64,000 nucleotides of DNA from Craspedostauros australis (lineage: Eukaryota > Bacillariophyta > Bacillariophyceae > Mastogloiales > Achnanthaceae), in assembly GCA_026770025.1 (NCBI GenBank), contig JAMXDE010000014.1, positions 868,001 to 932,000 on the forward strand, read 5' to 3'. The position numbers and the translations under genes were made by a program. Each line of letters begins with the position of its first letter. The stretch's first letter is position 1. This document shows, in pieces, positions 60,701 to 64,000 of the stretch. The notes under the pieces are model-generated. The model worked only from the letters and a program-made list of their open reading frames with translations, ran no database searches and was not told the DNA's origin.

Positions 60701-63700
60701 TGTACGCCGTCGCGGCCACGAACTACATGATCGGCGTGTTCTACATCAAGTTCGCGCCGGTCTGGACATTCGCATCGCAAACGGTGCAGGCGTTGCTGCA
60801 ATGTCACGACTCCAGTGCTTGGCCAATCGTCGGTGCGCATCTCCAGAACATCGCCGAGCTCCTCCCAGGACGGTCACGCACCAAAATCGAACCTGAGGAC
60901 AAGGCGGAGCTCCTCGCGAAATCATCGAACTTCGATGCTTGCGTCCGGATGGAATCATCGTGTGGACTTGATATCTCGCCTTCCTGGTTCCCATCGGATA
61001 CGTCAAAACGCCGGCCGACGGATGAACTGGCATCCTTTGGTTCCTCGTGGGGTGTCATCAAGGCCAACCCAATGACTCTGTCGAAGCATTCCAGAGACTT
61101 GGTTCCCATCCTGCTCGATTTTCTTGGCAATCAGTACTATTCCTACAACGATGGAGATCCGGAGGGAAGAGAACTGCACCTGGACGAACACATCGAAATC
61201 AAGAACTACAGCAAGGACGAGCTGGACGGATACGCGCTGACCAAGAGGCTGAAGATCTTGCTGGGCGCCTTCAGTGTGGTTCAAGGCCCCGAGCAGCTCC
61301 TGAAACGCGACGTCATCCAGTACGTGTTCAGGGGCTTCATGACGCATCAGGACACGGACATTTCGTCTCTGGCGCTCGCCGGCTTCCTCAAATTCAAGAA
61401 CTCCTGGCCTCCGTCGCTGCCACCCCTTCTGAAGGGACTGATGAAGACGGCTGGATTCCGAGAGGTGCTGCTAGACTTTGAAACCAGCATGAAGGATCAG
61501 AACATATCGGACGAACATCGCACCCAGCTAGTCCCCATAATTTCGCGCATCCTCTTCGGTAGAGTGACATCAAAATCAGGCAGCTCGCGCCAATCCAAGC
61601 ACTCGCCTGCAGCCAGACGAGCCGCGGTCCTTGCAGTATTCTCCAACATCTGCAAGCATGACGAGGAGCTGCATCCATTCGTGTACCTCATGGTGAGGAA
61701 CTTCATCCCCGATGGCGATCATCGAATGACACCATTTGAGAAGCACGGGCAACAGGACAAGGATGCTATCGACAAGGCACTGCACGAGCTCACCATCTCC
61801 AAGTTGACGCCAAGCCACGGTGCTGTGTACATCGGATACCTCAATTTGTTGGGCACCGTCATCACTCAGCTGGGGCATCGCATCGCAGGCAGTATCCCGA
61901 CGCTCACGAGCATTGTCATCGCCCTTTGCAAAGTGTCGGAAGTGAAAGGGAAAGTGCAAATACAAGCCGATGCCAACGATCCCCTAGTGCATGCGGAAGG
62001 TGCCAGCGCTGATGCTGATTCTGACCAAGCCCATGGAAGTGTCAATGAGGCCTCCAACGCAGGCATCGATGACAGCAACGACACCGACATCGACGCCAAC
62101 GCGGGGGCTGGTTCCACTACCGTTCGGATGAGATCCATCAGAAGCCTATGCTTCAGCCGTCTTTCGGATGTGTTCAACCGCTTTTGTGGCAGGATGGACC
62201 TCGAGCACTTCTCCGGACCACTCTGGGACAGCCTTCATCAGTCCCTCATCATGCTCCCCGAAATGACGGTGGCTTCCAACGGAGTTCCCGCCTTGCTCAC
62301 GCTGTTGACCACGATGTCATCATACACATCCACAATCAATATGCTGTCAACCAATCCAGCGACAATCGAAGCAGTGCTCAAGTGCATTGACAGACGATGC
62401 TCGCCTGCGACGATCACCTGCTGCCTGAGATTTGTCGAAAATCTTATGGACGACACTGACGATGAAGGCGGGAGGAGGACCTCAGGACAGACCTTGGTCC
62501 TGAGCAACCTGTCGCTCGTCTTTGCCCGCTTCATCGACAGGCTTGGTGGCAAAGCCCGCGACGCTGACGATTCGCCCAACACTCCCACTAACGTTGGTGG
62601 GAACGGGAGCAACAGGGGCAGAGCCCATCATTCCGACACGTGGCGTCAAGAATTGAGGATCCTGTTCAAGCTGAGCGAGGCAGTGATTTCGCGGACAGAT
62701 ATGATACCGGACGACTCGGCGCTTCTCGAGGAGCTGCTGTCGCTCATAGTGCCTCTCGTTGAAGTTCGACGTTCCGTCACCGAGGCAGACCTTCTCAATG
62801 CGTTGGGGATTATCAGGACGCTCGTTCCCAAGATCGGAGAGAGATCGGCACTCGATACCTATTTCGACCTCTCAACGGCGCTTGCACCGAAGAAGGGCTC
62901 CACGGGATTGATTTCGCTCCAAATCCGTCAGGAGATATCATCGATCATACTGACGATAGCGAACAAGCAATCAGGGTTGCGGCATGTAGCAGACACTCTG
63001 GGAGGGCTGTCCGCTGTCAGTTCAAAACGAGTGGACGAATTGAACTTGGAGATCGTAATCGTGCATTTGGCCAAGTTGTGTTCGGATGATGATCAAGGTG
63101 AATCACCATGGCTCTCCATGCTCTCTGGATCCGAAGATGACCCGACACTCCTCTCGCCCGTGGTCAACGCGTGCTTCCATTTCATTTACGATTCAGACAT
63201 GGTCCTTGCTCGGACCGCTTTCAGTGCCATCAAGCATCTGATCGCCACGGGTGCAAATCAGATTGAGCAGGAGCAAAATTCAAGTGTGGATGGGCCGTGG
63301 CAGAAGTACATGGAATCCTACATCGTCCCTGCCATCCGCAATGGTTTCTCTTCGAGAAATGCGGCGGAACGACGCTATTTTTTGCTCATGATAGCAGAGG
63401 TGGCTCGGAAATTCCAGTCGCATCCATCGCAGCATTTGCACGGCGATCTTTTCTGCCTGTGTTCCGATGAAAATCCAGACGTCGACTTCTTTCAGAGCAT
63501 CACCCACGTGCAGCTTCATCGTCGAGCACGCGCTCTGAAACGACTGCGCGAGACGCTGCGAAAGCAACTTGCTGTTGCTTCTAGTTCTGCTGCTGCTGAT
63601 GATGATGACGGTGGTGAACGGAAACGTGAAGTCAAGACGTACTCCATATCCAACGTGCTCCTCCCAATCGTCATCCATCCTGTGTACGAGGTAGCGACCA

Positions 63701-64000
63701 ACGCAGAAGAAACGATGGCAATCGAAGCCATCGCCACTGCCGGTGTCGTGGCGAAGACTCTTTCGTGGAGCAAATACAGTGCTTTGCTGTGGACGTCGCT
63801 GCGTAGCTTCGAGCGCAATCAACAACAGGAGAGGTACATCGTTGGTCTCGTCTGCTCCATCCTCGATGGTTTCCACTTCGACGTGATCCGCAGACTGCCC
63901 GCCAGGGGGGAAGACTGGAAGAGTGGTGACGAGAATGCTCCTGCCGCGGCTGGTGATGGCGACAACATTAACTACGAACAGACCTCGGTCTGGAGGGCAT
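57787..64000 (+). CDS. UTP20-like small-subunit processome component (3' end beyond window)
   Basis: Giant HEAT-repeat scaffold of the 90S pre-ribosome (SSU processome), needed for 18S rRNA maturation in the nucleolus. From ATG 57787 the frame is open for 2071 codons to the window edge, with no intron; family members have about 2500-2800 residues. Supporting blocks: basic N-terminus (RLRFQSNKQRSKKASADVFR); EIFSSLHRKTWRLVRSLPEIL; ARDLRQEIHPYLHVRILPTL; GIIESVFRTMAYVLRYDTA; then RRLSSEVFAQLIRRQKRE. Near the end comes the signature ENPDVDFFQSITHVQLHRRA (about 1895-1914), followed by RALKRL, as in UTP20 DxDFFxNxxHIQxHRRARAL. In between are amphipathic HEAT-type helices and acidic, Ser/Asn-rich loops. 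The missing C-terminus is outside the window, not a truncation. Confidence 0.93.
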   Translation, partial: MNDQQTKVLQRDSRSEKRLRFQSNKQRSKKASADVFRQSQSRIAGNRSSVREAAVHGNKDQRPQKRLKVGKLRDGRDGGSDTLIRIGTLDEAEQLAVEDIESNSFSVELDLALDRNPSEIFSSLHRKTWRLVRSLPEILHNAPQIVDHILNHMISLESHPEQPCQTAGDDRKNTDDDAAPAPAAERQVSIGGYVINHATSDCLHMLAVLARDLRQEIHPYLHVRILPTLFDDLLNVSGKYAKKQQNPIHAGIIESVFRTMAYVLRYDTAIDDKDLEKMRKYYGGSLGHRSELIRRLSSEVFAQLIRRQKRESAQQKHIKKVFRALLASESKSTTSPSTQRTFADIADGMAHLLFHVTRGASGSLHSKGQQMLTFVFELSLDPKSLLKNASSSEWKSCKIIFNILSSLLCRMCEKLKNTVSVSVVEAFIFASLKAIDGYKPTAQHLETEKPTKTKNEKKKKKGGDAEAQPTQTAISDFGLSGIQGILRLLRSIAKTGNQSCEHVLQTQRVGILSIARKILEYKLFDSFDGAGKIELVASICSIWQVCRINVGDVGDVRLFLRSIMQQLSCDTPSDADLQHVSSMTSEVLGELLPSIQSQTVTNAVFGEIMSTVAKAIRLRSKDGESRATTAASGASLNILLLLSQTLLYRFQSTSDDAFEDAGEDMDSMSQRSAQTISSWQSSPVNHKDKKCLVDHLTGHYNIKAGVDGQDWEGMSVAIRCLPSIILFGVDNENAATTSEHINQTIEWAHTILRQVPAFPSPDLIDDAATNRGPTDRPAHLITYQVIQTLCAILQVADTGREDVQVPFATVFPPKLKRQIEAAIFSASGSAMGMKCASLYMEMLGDHDETAGIEASTLIETLSENLRSPSHFLRLHTLRVLNGLPKLPLVVNFADLDMANDLDEDAETATDASAKKEDGGTMKPSSVAHGLCDALEVLLKIETTPITLSNEKVLSSLVSRVEVLARSGRLPELYAVAATNYMIGVFYIKFAPVWTFASQTVQALLQCHDSSAWPIVGAHLQNIAELLPGRSRTKIEPEDKAELLAKSSNFDACVRMESSCGLDISPSWFPSDTSKRRPTDELASFGSSWGVIKANPMTLSKHSRDLVPILLDFLGNQYYSYNDGDPEGRELHLDEHIEIKNYSKDELDGYALTKRLKILLGAFSVVQGPEQLLKRDVIQYVFRGFMTHQDTDISSLALAGFLKFKNSWPPSLPPLLKGLMKTAGFREVLLDFETSMKDQNISDEHRTQLVPIISRILFGRVTSKSGSSRQSKHSPAARRAAVLAVFSNICKHDEELHPFVYLMVRNFIPDGDHRMTPFEKHGQQDKDAIDKALHELTISKLTPSHGAVYIGYLNLLGTVITQLGHRIAGSIPTLTSIVIALCKVSEVKGKVQIQADANDPLVHAEGASADADSDQAHGSVNEASNAGIDDSNDTDIDANAGAGSTTVRMRSIRSLCFSRLSDVFNRFCGRMDLEHFSGPLWDSLHQSLIMLPEMTVASNGVPALLTLLTTMSSYTSTINMLSTNPATIEAVLKCIDRRCSPATITCCLRFVENLMDDTDDEGGRRTSGQTLVLSNLSLVFARFIDRLGGKARDADDSPNTPTNVGGNGSNRGRAHHSDTWRQELRILFKLSEAVISRTDMIPDDSALLEELLSLIVPLVEVRRSVTEADLLNALGIIRTLVPKIGERSALDTYFDLSTALAPKKGSTGLISLQIRQEISSIILTIANKQSGLRHVADTLGGLSAVSSKRVDELNLEIVIVHLAKLCSDDDQGESPWLSMLSGSEDDPTLLSPVVNACFHFIYDSDMVLARTAFSAIKHLIATGANQIEQEQNSSVDGPWQKYMESYIVPAIRNGFSSRNAAERRYFLLMIAEVARKFQSHPSQHLHGDLFCLCSDENPDVDFFQSITHVQLHRRARALKRLRETLRKQLAVASSSAAADDDDGGERKREVKTYSISNVLLPIVIHPVYEVATNAEETMAIEAIATAGVVAKTLSWSKYSALLWTSLRSFERNQQQERYIVGLVCSILDGFHFDVIRRLPARGEDWKSGDENAPAAAGDGDNINYEQTSVWRA

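Overview
The window looks like nuclear DNA of a photosynthetic stramenopile, most probably a diatom. It encodes two fucoxanthin-chlorophyll a/c antenna proteins. Plastid-type presequences carry a Phe at the expected cleavage point (AAA^FAP, AVA^FSP). There is a plant-type enoyl-ACP reductase, a chorismate synthase with a presequence, a plastid-type DExH helicase and a short heat shock factor of the type common in diatoms. Genes are compact, on both strands, with zero to three GT-AG introns. There is no bacterial operon structure, no rRNA, and I found no convincing tRNA.

Layout. 0-8 kb: chorismate synthase 5' part (-), PPIL1-type cyclophilin (+), Trm82/WDR4 (-), TAP42/alpha4 (+), UBLCP1 proteasome phosphatase (-, four exons). 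8-13 kb: PH-domain protein (+), plastid enoyl-ACP reductase (+), antenna protein FCP-A (-). 14-21 kb: two consecutive paralogues that join a RelA/SpoT-like fold to long kinesin-light-chain-type TPR arrays (+). 21.7-27.7 kb: a 3'-nucleotidase/APH-kinase fusion (-), AATF/Bfr2 (+), an ankyrin protein (-). 28-36 kb: FCP-B (+), a membrane-anchored LOG-family protein (+), COX10 (+), an unknown acidic protein (-), and a small PDI with an in-frame TGA at the first active-site cysteine (+). 37-51 kb: plastid Ski2/ISE2-like helicase (+), Nudix hydrolase (-), HSF (+), GT61-like glycosyltransferase (-), with two gene-poor intervals. 51.1-52.3 kb: a TA-flanked transposon-like element with inverted repeats and two nine-unit arrays of a 20-bp repeat. 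53-64 kb: an uncharacterised protein (-), NOG2/GNL2 (+), and the first about 2070 codons of UTP20 (+), which runs off the window.

Functional threads. Photosynthesis and plastid metabolism: FCP-A, FCP-B, enoyl-ACP reductase, chorismate synthase, helicase. Ribosome biogenesis: AATF, NOG2, UTP20. tRNA modification: Trm82. Phosphatase control: TAP42, UBLCP1. Redox folding: the Sec-PDI. These genes are not an operon; neighbours mostly share divergent promoters or convergent 3' ends.

The observations most worth following are (1) the selenocysteine PDI, broken at TGA in any ordinary gene call; (2) the transposon-like element whose arrays reuse its own terminal-repeat motif; (3) the tandem RelA/SpoT-like-TPR pair; (4) the phosphatase-kinase fusion. 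Product names rest on sequence motifs read by eye; no database search was run.
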